64,000 nt of DNA from Spirochaeta sp. UBA5339 (lineage in GTDB: Bacteria > Spirochaetota > Spirochaetia > DSM-2461), in contig DHQL01000002.1 of NCBI GenBank assembly GCA_002408085.1, positions 1 to 64,000 of the forward strand. Direction: 5' to 3'. Shown here piece by piece: positions 8,292 through 16,649 of the stretch. Under the pieces are notes generated by a model, which saw only the letters and a list, made by a program, of their open reading frames with translations, ran no database searches and was not told the DNA's origin. Position 1 is the first letter of the stretch. Each line of letters starts with the position of its first letter. A program made the translations under genes and the position numbers.

Positions 8292-8840
8292 CTATTTCTC
8301 AAAAGGCATTCCGAACTTGGCAAGAAGTGTTCTTGCTTCATCGTTCGTTTTGGCAGTGGTTACAATGGCTACGTTCAGACCGTTGATCTGTTCAATCTTA
8401 TCGTAGTCAATTTCCGGAAAAATAATCTGCTCAGTAATTCCCAGTGAGTAGTTACCTCTTCCGTCGAAGGCCTTCTTGCTTACGCCTCTGAAGTCCTTTA
8501 CACGGGGCAGGGAAATATTGATCAGACGATCCAGGAACTCATACATCTGGTTTCCGCGAAGGGTAACCTTTGCTCCGATTTCCTGTCCCTCACGAACCTT
8601 GAAGTTCGCGATAGATTTTCTGGCTCTTGTCTTCATAACCTTCTGACCGGTGATCAGAGTCAGTTCTTCAACAGCAGCCTCAAGAAGCTTCTTGTTGGCG
8701 ATAGCCTCACCAACACCCATGCTTACAACAATCTTTTCGATCTTGGGAATCTGCATCTTGGACTTATAGCCAAACTCAGAAAAAAGTTCCTGAGCGATTT
8801 TATCTGTGTATACAGTCTTTAATCTCGGTGTATTCGCCAT
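8292..8840 (-). CDS. rplE: 50S ribosomal protein L5
   Basis: A 182-residue L5, a 5S rRNA-binding protein. I place the start at ATG 8840, sharing one base with the rplX stop (TAATG), giving MANTPRLKTVYTDKIAQEL. The longer in-frame extension lies inside rplX and is rejected. Conserved stretches include KIVVSMGVGEA, GQKVMKTRARKSIANFKVREGQ and GITEQIIFPEIDYDKI. Confidence 0.96.
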   Translation of the reverse strand: MANTPRLKTVYTDKIAQELFSEFGYKSKMQIPKIEKIVVSMGVGEAIANKKLLEAAVEELTLITGQKVMKTRARKSIANFKVREGQEIGAKVTLRGNQMYEFLDRLINISLPRVKDFRGVSKKAFDGRGNYSLGITEQIIFPEIDYDKIEQINGLNVAIVTTAKTNDEARTLLAKFGMPFEK

Positions 8841-9157
8841 TATAACGCTTCCCCGCACTTCTTGCAAACTCTAACTTTACTATCTCCGTCAACCTTAATG
8901 CCGATCCTTGTGGGTCCGCACTTCTTGCAGAGAACCTGTACATTAGAGAGATCGAGTGCAGCTTCGATTTCCACGATGCTGCCTTTCTCGCCCTGGGCTT
9001 TAGGTTTCTGGGCTTTCTTAACCATGTTAAGACCCTCAACGATAACCCGGCCGGAATCTCTCTGGATTTTAAGGACACGACCGGTCTTACCGCTGTCTTT
9101 ACCAGCCATAATCTGAACCTGATCGCCCTTTTTAATCTTATACTTCACTTCAGCCAT
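8840..9157 (-). CDS. rplX: 50S ribosomal protein L24
   Basis: A 105-residue L24, an early assembly initiator of the 50S. The N-terminal KOW-like segment KKGDQVQIMAGKDSGKTGRVL and VEGLNMVKKAQKP identify it. The C-terminal half carries two CxxC pairs (CKKCGPTRIGIK, CKKCGEAL), a zinc-ribbon form. It is 13 bases after rplN and shares one base with rplE. Confidence 0.97.
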   Translation of the reverse strand: MAEVKYKIKKGDQVQIMAGKDSGKTGRVLKIQRDSGRVIVEGLNMVKKAQKPKAQGEKGSIVEIEAALDLSNVQVLCKKCGPTRIGIKVDGDSKVRVCKKCGEAL

Positions 9158-9170
9158 CCTAATTACACTC

Positions 9171-9539
9171 CTAAAGAACTTCGGGTGCTAAAGATACAAT
9201 TTTCATGAAATCGGCATCTCTAAGTTCTCTTGCTACGGGGCCAAAAATACGCTTTCCGACAGGCGCGTTGTTAGCATCGATAATTACACAGGCATTGTCG
9301 TCGAAACGGATGTATGTTCCATCGATACGTCTGTACTCTTTATGAGTTCTTACGATAACCGCCTTCTTAACGTCACCCTTTTTGATAGGTGCGTGGGGGA
9401 TAGCGTCCTTAACAGCCACTACAATAATGTCGCCAACGCTGGCGTACTTTCTCTTACTTCCGCCGAGAACCTTGATACACTGTACCTTTTTAGCACCAGA
9501 GTTATCAGCTACATTCAAATATGTATTATCCTGAATCAT
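9171..9539 (-). CDS. rplN: 50S ribosomal protein L14
   Basis: A 122-residue L14 at the subunit interface. It reads MIQDNTYLNVADNSGAKKVQ, with DIIVVAVKDAIP, DDNACVIIDANNAPVGKRIFGPVARELR and a typical C-terminal MKIVSLAPEVL. It lies between rpsQ and rplX. Confidence 0.98.
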   Translation of the reverse strand: MIQDNTYLNVADNSGAKKVQCIKVLGGSKRKYASVGDIIVVAVKDAIPHAPIKKGDVKKAVIVRTHKEYRRIDGTYIRFDDNACVIIDANNAPVGKRIFGPVARELRDADFMKIVSLAPEVL

Positions 9540-9555
9540 CTATTTCCTCCGATGC

Positions 9556-9816
9556 TTATTTGGCTCTCTCAATTACTTCTGTAAGAGTCCAGCATTTATC
9601 TTTACTTACAGGTCTGCACTCTTTGATGCTTACTGTATCTCCGATGTGCGCATCGTTCTTTTCGTCATGCGCTTTATACTTTACCGAGCTTGTCACGTAC
9701 TTCTTGTAAAGAGGGTGCAGCTTCTTAGTTGTAATCTTAACTACGACAGTCTTATCCATCTTGTCGCTGACAACAACGCCGGTAAAAACTTTCTTTCCAG
9801 TTTTCTGGTTTTCCAT
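9556..9816 (-). CDS. rpsQ: 30S ribosomal protein S17
   Basis: An 86-residue S17 with the OB-fold segments GKKVFTGVVVSDKMDKTVVV, HPLYKKYV and GDTVSIKECRPVSKDK. The start is uncertain: GTG at 9819 shares a base with the rpmC stop and ATG at 9816 follows at once. I prefer the ATG, which changes the product by one residue. Confidence 0.95.
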   Translation of the reverse strand: MENQKTGKKVFTGVVVSDKMDKTVVVKITTKKLHPLYKKYVTSSVKYKAHDEKNDAHIGDTVSIKECRPVSKDKCWTLTEVIERAK

Positions 9817-9818
9817 CA

Positions 9819-10019
9819 CTACGCCTTCCTGATTCCGAGATCAAACTCGTTAATCATTGTGTTCAAACGGGCAATGCTTCTTCTCAGACTTCTCTTTTCC
9901 ATCCGATTCTCAACATGACCCAGAACCATATCAAATCTCATTTTCTGCAGCTTTGTGCTGAGCTCATCGCGCTTGGCGATCATCTCTTCAACTGACAGAT
10001 CATTGAAACGTTCTTTCAT
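9819..10019 (-). CDS. rpmC: 50S ribosomal protein L29
   Basis: A 66-residue L29, a two-helix protein near the exit tunnel. MKERFNDLSVEEMIAKRDEL and SLRRSIARLNTMINEFDLG match the family. Two bases separate it from rplP, and its stop overlaps the possible GTG start of rpsQ. Confidence 0.95.
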   Translation of the reverse strand: MKERFNDLSVEEMIAKRDELSTKLQKMRFDMVLGHVENRMEKRSLRRSIARLNTMINEFDLGIRKA

Positions 10020-10021
10020 GA

Positions 10022-10435
10022 CTATTTCGCCTCCTTGTAGACGAACTTAGTTTTGATGGGCAGTTTGCTGCCGGCAAGTTCCATAGCTCTTCTGGCCAGG
10101 TCCTTGTCAACACCGCCGATTTCAAACATTACAGTTCCGGGCTTAACTTCAGCAACCCACTTTTCGGGGTTACCTTTACCTTTACCCATTCGAGTTTCGG
10201 CAGGCTTCTTTGTGTAAGGAATATCGGGGAAAATCCTGATCCATACCTTACCGCCTCTCTTGATGTGTCTTGTCATGGCAACACGGGCAGCCTCAATCTG
10301 TCTGGCCGTAATCCATTTGTTATCAAGAGAAACCAGTCCGCATTCGCCGAAAGCTACTGTATTTCCTCTGGTGGCGTTCCCTTTGAGAACACCACGCATT
10401 CTCTTTCTATGTTTCGTTTTCTTAGGACTCAGCAT
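10022..10435 (-). CDS. rplP: 50S ribosomal protein L16
   Basis: A 137-residue L16 contacting A-site tRNA. It begins MLSPKKTKHRKRMRGVLKG and includes ARQIEAARVAMTRHIKRGGKVWIRIFPD and GKGKGNPEKWVAEVKPG. It starts three bases after rpsC. Confidence 0.98.
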   Translation of the reverse strand: MLSPKKTKHRKRMRGVLKGNATRGNTVAFGECGLVSLDNKWITARQIEAARVAMTRHIKRGGKVWIRIFPDIPYTKKPAETRMGKGKGNPEKWVAEVKPGTVMFEIGGVDKDLARRAMELAGSKLPIKTKFVYKEAK

Positions 10436-10438
10436 CTG

Positions 10439-11140
10439 TTAGCTCCTTGAAGCCTTGTCTCTCTGGTTTCTGGAAACCAGAAGTCCGGCATCGTCTTTCT
10501 GCTCGTTCCCATAGACTTCGCCTTTGAAAACCCAGACTTTGACACCGATAACACCAAATGTTGTGTTGGCTTCAGCAAATCCGTAATCAATGTCGGCTCT
10601 CAGAGTGTGAAGGGGGATTCTTCCCTCTTTCACTTCCTGGGTTCTAGCCATTTCGGCTCCACCCAGTCTTCCGGAAACCTTAATCTTGATTCCTTTACAA
10701 CCGGCTTTCATAGCATTTCCGGCAGTCATTTTCAGAACTCTTCTGAAAGCGACACGTCCCTTCAGCTGACGGGCAATGTTCAGAGCAATGATCTGTGCGT
10801 CAGCCTCGGGCTTCTTCACTTCTTTGATCTTTACCTGAATCTTCTTGTCTGTCAGTTTCTGAAGTCTCTGACCGATTTTTTCAATATTGGCACCTTTGGT
10901 ACCGATAATCACACCGGGTCTTGCAGTGTAAATCATCATGGTGATCCGCTGGGGCTGTCTGATGATTTCGATATCACCAATTTCAGCACCGCGAGCTTCG
11001 GGAGAGTCCATCAGGGCTTTCCGAAGAGCCAGATCTTCATGCAGAGAATCAGCATAATCTCTGGGGTCTACATACCATTTTGACTTCCAAGTCTTATTAA
11101 TACCCAGTCTGAGACCGTAAGGGTTTACTTTCTGTCCCAT
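10439..11140 (-). CDS. rpsC: 30S ribosomal protein S3
   Basis: A 233-residue S3 at the mRNA entrance. MGQKVNPYGLRLGINKTWKSKWY opens it. The KH domain carries ARPGVIIGTKGANIEKI, and the C-terminal domain has SGRLGGAEMARTQEVKEGRIPLHTLRADIDYG. The start codon follows the rplV stop with no spacer. Confidence 0.98.
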   Translation of the reverse strand: MGQKVNPYGLRLGINKTWKSKWYVDPRDYADSLHEDLALRKALMDSPEARGAEIGDIEIIRQPQRITMMIYTARPGVIIGTKGANIEKIGQRLQKLTDKKIQVKIKEVKKPEADAQIIALNIARQLKGRVAFRRVLKMTAGNAMKAGCKGIKIKVSGRLGGAEMARTQEVKEGRIPLHTLRADIDYGFAEANTTFGVIGVKVWVFKGEVYGNEQKDDAGLLVSRNQRDKASRS

Positions 11141-11503
11141 TTATTCCCCCGTGCTTCCTAATTCATCTACTACTACAGAAATATGTGAAGATCTCTTAAG
11201 CAGTCTGTCAGCTCTACCTCTTGATCTGGGCCACATTCTTTTCTGAATGGGTCCGCCGTCTACCATCAGTTCGGCAATGAACAGTGAATCTTCATCAAGC
11301 ATGTTGTTCTGATTCAGTGCATTGGCCGCGGCTGACTTAACTACTTTAACCAGCAGTTTGGCACCCTTGTTGGGCATGTTCTCAAGAATAGCTACAGCTT
11401 CTGAATAAGGCTTCCTTCTAATATTATCAGCAATAGGTCTGATCTTAGTGGGAGACATAGGCAGATTTTTTGCTACTGCTTTATAACCTTTCTTTGCTTC
11501 CAT
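11141..11503 (-). CDS. rplV: 50S ribosomal protein L22
   Basis: A 120-residue L22 that lines the exit tunnel. MSPTKIRPIADNIRRKPYSEAVAIL, KSAAANALNQN and GGPIQKRMWPRSRGRADRLLKRSSHI identify it. ATG 11503 is preferred to the immediately preceding GTG 11506 because of spacing from the purine-rich upstream sequence. Confidence 0.96.
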   Translation of the reverse strand: MEAKKGYKAVAKNLPMSPTKIRPIADNIRRKPYSEAVAILENMPNKGAKLLVKVVKSAAANALNQNNMLDEDSLFIAELMVDGGPIQKRMWPRSRGRADRLLKRSSHISVVVDELGSTGE

Positions 11504-11510
11504 CACTTAC

Positions 11511-11792
11511 CTACCTTTTCGACTTCTTGTCGGAACCAGCATGACCTCTGTACATTCTGGTCGGAGCAAACTCACCAAGTTTATGACCAACAAGATTTTC
11601 TGTAACATATACAGGAACCCATGTTTTACCATTGTAAACAGACACTGTTAAACCGACCATTTCGGGAATAATAGTGGAGGTTCTGCTGAAGGTCTTAACC
11701 ATACCTTTTTTAGAACCGGACTTATTCTGTTCAACGATCTTTTTATACAGGCTTTTAGCAATAAACGGTCCCTTTTTAATTGATCTAGACAC
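11511..11792 (-). CDS. rpsS: 30S ribosomal protein S19
   Basis: A 93-residue S19 in the 30S head. MSRSIKKGPFIAKSLYKKI, RTSTIIPEMVGLTVSVYNGK and the C-terminal LGEFAPTRMYRGHAGSDKKSKR are diagnostic. It starts nine bases after rplB. Confidence 0.98.
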   Translation of the reverse strand: MSRSIKKGPFIAKSLYKKIVEQNKSGSKKGMVKTFSRTSTIIPEMVGLTVSVYNGKTWVPVYVTENLVGHKLGEFAPTRMYRGHAGSDKKSKR

Positions 11793-11801
11793 GTTTTACT
11801 C

Positions 11802-12626
11802 CTATTTCCTTCTCTTGACAATAAAATTGTCAGAGGTCTTGTTTTTCTTTCTTGTCTTGAATCCCTTAGTCGGTTTACCCCAGGGGGAAACAGGATGACG
11901 TCCACCGGAAGTCTTTCCTTCACCACCACCATGGGGGTGATCAACCGGGTTCATTACAACCCCTCTAACCTTGGGTCTTCTACCCATCCATCTTGATCTA
12001 CCGGCCTTACCGATTTTCACGTTCATGTGATCCTCGTTACCGATTTCACCGATGGTAGCCATACACTTGTTGAGAACCAGTCTCATTTCACCGGAAGGCA
12101 TCTTAAGAGTTACATACTTACCTTCTTTAGCGGCGATCATTGCTGATCCACCGGCTGTTCTAACAAGCTGTGCACCGCGGCCGAGCTGAAGCTCGATACA
12201 GTGTACAAGACGACCTACGGGAATGTTCTCCAGGGGGAGTGCGTTTCCTACTTCGATAGGAGCGTTGGGACCGTTCATCAGAACTGTTCCTACTTCAACA
12301 CCCTTGGGGGCTACGATGTAGCGCTTTTCACCGTCGGCGTAGTTAATCAGAGCGATGTTGGCAGATCTGTTCGGATCGTATTCGATCTGAGCAACCTTAC
12401 CGGGGATGTCAAACTTGTTCCGTCTGAAATCGATCTCTCTGTATTTTCTTTTGTGTCCACCACCACGGCGGCGTACACTAATCCGTCCTCCAGCTCCGCG
12501 ACCGGCTTTTGAAGATTTACCGGTTGTGAGTGACTTTTCAGAAGTGGATCTTGTGATCCCGTCGAAAGTCAGGCTCTGTCTGAATCTCTGGGACGGTGTT
12601 CTAGGATTATACGTTTTTATACCCAC
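11802..12626 (-). CDS. rplB: 50S ribosomal protein L2
   Basis: A 274-residue L2, needed for the peptidyl-transferase centre. GRISVRRRGGGHKRKYREIDF, the OB-fold/SH3-like middle, and the C-terminal MNPVDHPHGGGEGKTSGG, including the conserved His in HPHGGGEG, are all present. It is full length for the family. Position: after rplW in the S10 block. Confidence 0.98.
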   Translation of the reverse strand: MGIKTYNPRTPSQRFRQSLTFDGITRSTSEKSLTTGKSSKAGRGAGGRISVRRRGGGHKRKYREIDFRRNKFDIPGKVAQIEYDPNRSANIALINYADGEKRYIVAPKGVEVGTVLMNGPNAPIEVGNALPLENIPVGRLVHCIELQLGRGAQLVRTAGGSAMIAAKEGKYVTLKMPSGEMRLVLNKCMATIGEIGNEDHMNVKIGKAGRSRWMGRRPKVRGVVMNPVDHPHGGGEGKTSGGRHPVSPWGKPTKGFKTRKKNKTSDNFIVKRRK

Positions 12627-12641
12627 AGAAATACTCCTACC

Positions 12642-12956
12642 TTAAACGCCTTCAAAAGCATCGATCTTCTCGCCTTCGGCAAGAGTTACAATTGCTTTCT
12701 TCCAGGATGCAGTCTTACCGTAACCTCTTTTGAAGCTGGCAGCAGAGATAGGAACGTTGGCCTTTACTTTGCCCTTTACGTTCACAATGTTGCAGCTTAC
12801 AGGATTAACGGAAAACAGTTCTTTAACTGCTTCAACTACCTGGATCTTGTTTGCTTTCTTATCTACCTTAAAGACATACTTCTTGGATTCTCCGTCACGG
12901 AGAACGTTAGATTTTTCTGTCAGAACAGGTTCAATAATTACTTTATACGCTTCCAT
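12642..12956 (-). CDS. rplW: 50S ribosomal protein L23
   Basis: A 104-residue L23, the docking site for trigger factor and SRP at the tunnel exit. IIEPVLTEKSN, KYVFKVDKKANKIQVVEAVKELF and VSCNIVNVKGK fit the family. Two bases separate it from rplD. Confidence 0.96.
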   Translation of the reverse strand: MEAYKVIIEPVLTEKSNVLRDGESKKYVFKVDKKANKIQVVEAVKELFSVNPVSCNIVNVKGKVKANVPISAASFKRGYGKTASWKKAIVTLAEGEKIDAFEGV

Positions 12957-12958
12957 AC

Positions 12959-13585
12959 TTACGCTCCGTAAAACTCATTCAGCTTGGAAGCAGCGCCCTC
13001 AAGTACCAGAACGTTCTTTCCGTAGAAAAGAGTGTGAGCACTCAGTCTGTTGTAGGAAAGAAATCTGACATTGGGGAGGTTGCGTCCCGCCTGTCTGATC
13101 ATCTTGTCGTCGTCCTTAAGAACAACAACAGTTTTCTCATCATTTACCAAAGCTGTCAGAATGGCTTTAAAATCTTTGGTTTTTCCGGATTCAACCGTGA
13201 AATCTTCAACAATCTTAAATCTATTCTCATCCTGGGCCTTAAGGCTCAGTATGGATTTCATAGCTAACTGCTTTACTTTTTTGGGAAGTGAATAGCTGTA
13301 GTCCCGGGGCTTGGGCCCGAAAACAATACTTCCGCCAACCCATACGGGAGATCTTCTTCTACCTGCTCTAGCGCGGCCGGTACCTTTCTGTCTCCAGGGT
13401 TTTGCTGTTGTTCCTCTTACTTCACTTCTTGTAAGAGTGCTGGCTGTTCCAACTCTTCTATTAGCAAGCTCATTATTGATGGCGTTGTAAATGGAGCCAT
13501 CGCTTACTTCACGTGCAAATACTGAATCTTCAAGAGTTATTGTCCGCAGCTCTTTTCCTTCAATTGAAAAGACTTTTCTGTCCAT
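12959..13585 (-). CDS. rplD: 50S ribosomal protein L4
   Basis: A 208-residue L4. The tunnel-lining loop TRSEVRGTTAKPWRQKGTGRARAG and VFGPKPRDYSYSLPKKVKQLA are clear. In E. coli L4 represses the S10 operon through the leader; I see no comparable leader before rpsJ here. Confidence 0.97.
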   Translation of the reverse strand: MDRKVFSIEGKELRTITLEDSVFAREVSDGSIYNAINNELANRRVGTASTLTRSEVRGTTAKPWRQKGTGRARAGRRRSPVWVGGSIVFGPKPRDYSYSLPKKVKQLAMKSILSLKAQDENRFKIVEDFTVESGKTKDFKAILTALVNDEKTVVVLKDDDKMIRQAGRNLPNVRFLSYNRLSAHTLFYGKNVLVLEGAASKLNEFYGA

Positions 13586-13594
13586 AATAATCCT

Positions 13595-14215
13595 CTATTT
13601 CTTCTTGGCGTTGCGTACAAAAACAACACTGTCTTTCGTACCGGGTACAGCACCCTTCACCAATACAATATTCTTTTCAGCATCTATTTTCACGACTTCC
13701 AGGTTCTGAACAGTCTTCTTCTCGCCGCCCATGCGGCCGGCCATTTTAGTTCCCTTAATTACTTTTGAAGGGTAGGCAGCCATACCGGTTGAACCGTTGG
13801 CCCTATGGAATTTTGAACCGTGTGTGGCACGGCCTCCACTAAAATTGTGACGTTTCATTACACCCTGAAAACCTTTTCCCTTGGATGTACCAATTACGTC
13901 TACATAGGAAAAATTTTCAAACAATTCAACACCGAAAGAATCGCCAACATTACATTCTTTCTCAAACCCGCGCAGTTCCATAACATGTTTCTTAGGGGTT
14001 ACGTCGTTTGTGAACTGACCAGCGTAAGGCTTGCTTACATGGCTGGACTTCATTTCGACGGAACCGAGAACTACGGCGCTGTAGCCATCTTTTTCTACAG
14101 TTCTATTGGCTACGACAACATTAGGCTCAACTTTAATAACAGTTACAGGAGTCAGAGTTCCTTCGGAGTCGAACACCTGTGTCATTCCAGCTTTCTTGCC
14201 AATTAAACCAATCAT
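13595..14215 (-). CDS. rplC: 50S ribosomal protein L3
   Basis: A 206-residue L3. It begins MIGLIGKKAGMTQVFDSEG. The loop near the peptidyl-transferase centre has VIGTSKGKGFQGVMKRHNFSGG and THGSKFHRANGSTGM, and AGRMGGEKKTVQNL follows. It is nine bases upstream of rplD. Confidence 0.98.
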   Translation of the reverse strand: MIGLIGKKAGMTQVFDSEGTLTPVTVIKVEPNVVVANRTVEKDGYSAVVLGSVEMKSSHVSKPYAGQFTNDVTPKKHVMELRGFEKECNVGDSFGVELFENFSYVDVIGTSKGKGFQGVMKRHNFSGGRATHGSKFHRANGSTGMAAYPSKVIKGTKMAGRMGGEKKTVQNLEVVKIDAEKNIVLVKGAVPGTKDSVVFVRNAKKK

Positions 14216-14237
14216 CTAATACCTCAACAATTCTTAC

Positions 14238-14546
14238 TTACTGTTTGATCTCTACATCCACTCCAGCGGGCAGCTCGAGCTTCATAAGAGCATCCATAAC
14301 AGCAGAGGTTGGCTCTAAAATATCTATAAGTCTTTTGTGCGTTCTCATTTCGAACTGCTCTCTAGACTTCTTATTAACAAAAGTTGATTTCAATACAGTA
14401 AACTTATTGATCCGTGTAGGCAGAGGGATCGGTCCAGAAACTTTACTTCCCTGTTTCTGAACGGCCTGTACAATAGCCTTCGCACTCTGGTCAATCAACT
14501 CAACGTCAAAACCTCTTAATCTGACGCGTATCCGTTCCTTACCCAT
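14238..14546 (-). CDS. rpsJ: 30S ribosomal protein S10
   Basis: A 102-residue S10, also the NusE antitermination factor. RIRVRLRGFDVELIDQSAKAIV, GPIPLPTRINKFTVLKSTFVNKKSREQFEMRTHKRLIDI and LPAGVDVEIKQ match closely. It opens the S10 block with GGAGG upstream of ATG, and a stem-loop/T-run lies between it and tuf. Confidence 0.98.
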   Translation of the reverse strand: MGKERIRVRLRGFDVELIDQSAKAIVQAVQKQGSKVSGPIPLPTRINKFTVLKSTFVNKKSREQFEMRTHKRLIDILEPTSAVMDALMKLELPAGVDVEIKQ

Positions 14547-14556
14547 TAGTCCTCCA

Positions 14557-14585
14557 GAAAATCGCCCTGCCAGTCAGCAGGGCGA
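14557..14585 (-). terminator. Terminator/attenuator between tuf and rpsJ
   Basis: A 9-bp perfect GC-rich stem (14577-14585 with 14562-14570) with a 6-base loop is followed by TTTTC on the minus strand. It lies 15 bases after the tuf stop and just before the rpsJ ribosome binding site. I see no promoter between it and rpsJ, so some read-through into the S10 block is expected. The short T-run fits partial termination. Confidence 0.75.
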
Positions 14586-14599
14586 CTCTTCAATTACTC

Positions 14600-15787
14600 T
14601 TATTCGATAATCTCAGTGATCTGTCCGGAAGCAACAGTTCTACCACCCTCACGGATAGAGAATCTGAGACCTTCGTCCATAGCGATCGCGTGAATCAGCT
14701 CAGCAGAAATTTCAGTGTTATCACCAGGCATTACCATCTGCTTGTCCTCGGGGAGGGTAACAGTTCCTGTAATGTCAGTTGTTCTGAAATAGAACTGAGG
14801 TCTGTATCCAGAGAAGAAGGGATTGTGACGTCCACCCTCTTCTTTTGTCAGACAGTACAGAGTTGCTTTGAACTTTGTATGGGGGTGAATAGATTTGGGC
14901 TTACAAAGAACCTGTCCTCTCTGAACTTCTTTCTTATCAACACCACGGAGCAGAGCACCGATGTTGTCACCAGCCTGACCTTCGTCAAGCAGCTTGTTGA
15001 ACATCTCAACACCAGTACATGTAGTTTCCTGAGTGTCTCTGATACCAACGATTTCAATTACATCACCTACGTGCAGGATTCCCTGCTCGATACGACCGGT
15101 AACTACTGTACCACGACCGGAGATAGAGAAAACGTCCTCGATGGGCATCAGGAAGTCTTTATCAACGGGTCTCTCGGGGAGGGGGAAGTAGCTGTCCATG
15201 GCGTCCAGGAGTTCCTGGATACATGCAGTCTTTTCACCGTCTTCGATGTTGGACATAGCTTCGAACGCAGATCCCATGATGATGGGTGTGTCGTCGCCGG
15301 GGAAGTCGTACTCGCTGAGGAGTTCGCGAACTTCCATTTCTACCAGCTCAACCAGTTCGGGGTCAGCCAGGTCCATTTTGTTCATGAAAACGATCAGCTT
15401 GGGAACGCCAACCTGTCTAGCGAGCAGGATGTGCTCTCTAGTCTGGGGCTCGGGTCCTGAGTCTGCAGCTACGAGAAGAACTGCACCGTCCATCTGTGCG
15501 GCACCGGTAATCATGTTCTTGATGTAGTCAGCGTGACCGGGACAGTCAACGTGAGCGTAGTGGCGCTCGGGTGTCTCGTATTCAACGTGACGTGTGTTAA
15601 TTGTGATACCACGCTCTCTCTCTTCGGGAGCGTTATCGATATCATCGTAGTTCATGACCTTTCCACCGTTCTTAACAGAACAATACGCAGAGATTGCTGC
15701 TGTCAGAGTGGTTTTACCGTGGTCAACGTGACCAATTGTACCGACGTTAATGTGCGGTTTGGTTCTTTCGAATTTTTCTTTAGCCAT
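14600..15787 (-). CDS. tuf: Elongation factor Tu
   Basis: EF-Tu, 395 residues, the GTPase that delivers aminoacyl-tRNA to the ribosome. The P-loop GHVDHGKT (about 19-26), DCPGHADYIKNM (switch II), NKMDL (G4) and GSAF (G5) are present, as are beta-barrel domains 2 and 3 with RGTVVTGRIEQG and GGRTVASGQITEI. Some positions differ from the usual consensus (ADSGPEPQTREH in place of TDGPMPQTREH). The ribosome binding site AGGAGGTAGAAATG is strong. fusA, normally between rpsG and tuf, is missing; a 380-bp non-coding gap with its own promoter takes its place. Confidence 0.98.
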   Translation of the reverse strand: MAKEKFERTKPHINVGTIGHVDHGKTTLTAAISAYCSVKNGGKVMNYDDIDNAPEERERGITINTRHVEYETPERHYAHVDCPGHADYIKNMITGAAQMDGAVLLVAADSGPEPQTREHILLARQVGVPKLIVFMNKMDLADPELVELVEMEVRELLSEYDFPGDDTPIIMGSAFEAMSNIEDGEKTACIQELLDAMDSYFPLPERPVDKDFLMPIEDVFSISGRGTVVTGRIEQGILHVGDVIEIVGIRDTQETTCTGVEMFNKLLDEGQAGDNIGALLRGVDKKEVQRGQVLCKPKSIHPHTKFKATLYCLTKEEGGRHNPFFSGYRPQFYFRTTDITGTVTLPEDKQMVMPGDNTEISAELIHAIAMDEGLRFSIREGGRTVASGQITEIIE

Positions 15788-16167
15788 TTCTACCTCCTAG
15801 GCTTTAAAAAACAACTCTTCGGATATTACCCTTTATATTTCGGGCACCAGCGTGATATTAGCAAAAAGGGCCAATCCACGGCAACATCCAAATAACCTAA
15901 AACATACCTAATGACGGATTTTTACGCTAAAGAACAGATAGTAGAACGAGATAGTCTCAATTGTTTGCACGATAACTCTTTCGTCCACCTGTCCGCACTA
16001 GTGCTGACGGTTTGGAACCGTTGAAAGTCTTGCAGCCGGTTCAGGCTGATTATCGCGTAACCTCTGTTTCCGCAGCGGCCTTACAGGTTCAAAACCTTAA
16101 AGGCATTCCGTCGAGGGGCCTGCCGCCGGGCGACAGGCCTTAAGTCACAAAACTTAGTTAGCTTTTC
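15788..16167 (-). other. 380-bp non-coding rpsG-tuf gap with five consecutive stem-loops
   Basis: No gene is seen. Five inverted repeats lie in a row: 16117-16139 (9 bp, one wobble), 16078-16104 (two 5-bp stems stacked across a 2x2 internal loop), 16033-16048 (5 bp, 6-base loop), 16007-16021 (6 bp, 3-base loop) and 15995-16004 (10-base palindrome). None is followed by a T-run. The tuf promoter lies beyond them. I compared the stretch with tRNA, tmRNA, RNase P, SRP RNA and group I intron hallmarks and found no match. It could be a small RNA, an mRNA processing region or an element that replaced fusA. Confidence 0.5.
15855..15884 (-). promoter_or_regulatory. Candidate tuf promoter
   Basis: On the minus strand TTGCCG (-35, 15879-15884) and TAATAT (-10, 15855-15860) are separated by 18 bases, about 67 bases upstream of the tuf start. 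A dedicated promoter fits the need for abundant EF-Tu and the long gap after rpsG. Confidence 0.6.
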
Positions 16168-16638
16168 TTACCACTTGTAGTGGGAGAAAGCCTTGTTGGC
16201 TTCAGCCATTCTATGGGTATCTTCTTTCTTCTTGAAAGCAGAACCTGTAGAGTTTGAAGCATCCATGATTTCTGCACTCAGCTTTTCAGCCATGCTTCTT
16301 CCACTTCTGCTTCTTGCAGCAGCGATCAGCCATCTCATGGCCAGTGCTTCTCTTCTGGACTCGCGGATTTCCACGGGTACCTGGTAAGTAGAACCACCAA
16401 CTCTTCTAGACTTAACCTCTACTGCGGGTTTTACATTTTCAAGAGCTTTCAGGAAAACCTGAAGCTCATCATCATTGCCTTTTTCTTTTACAACGCTCAG
16501 AGCACCGTAGAGACATGCGGCAGAAGTAGACTTCTTACCGTCGTTCATCATTCTCTTGATAAACTTCTCAACAGTGGTATTGTTATATTTTGAATCGGGC
16601 ATTACCGGTCTTACCGGAGCCTCTCTTCTTCTTGCCAT
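16168..16638 (-). CDS. rpsG: 30S ribosomal protein S7
   Basis: A 156-residue S7, primary binder of the 16S 3' domain. MARRREAPVRPVMPDSKYN, VEKFIKRMMNDGKKSTS, ENVKPAVEVKSRRVGGSTYQVP and the C-terminal KKEDTHRMAEANKAFSHYKW identify it. It begins 11 bases after rpsL. Confidence 0.98.
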   Translation of the reverse strand: MARRREAPVRPVMPDSKYNNTTVEKFIKRMMNDGKKSTSAACLYGALSVVKEKGNDDELQVFLKALENVKPAVEVKSRRVGGSTYQVPVEIRESRREALAMRWLIAAARSRSGRSMAEKLSAEIMDASNSTGSAFKKKEDTHRMAEANKAFSHYKW

Positions 16639-16649
16639 AATCCCTTACC

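Noticed and set aside
14690..15460. Plus-strand open frame of 256 codons
   Set aside because: It is antisense to tuf and unsupported by any motif.
15960..16140. tRNA, tmRNA, RNase P, SRP RNA or group I intron in the rpsG-tuf gap
   Set aside because: One arm (16007-16021) looks T-arm-like, but no acceptor stem or proper anticodon loop exists, and the conserved cores of the other RNAs are missing.
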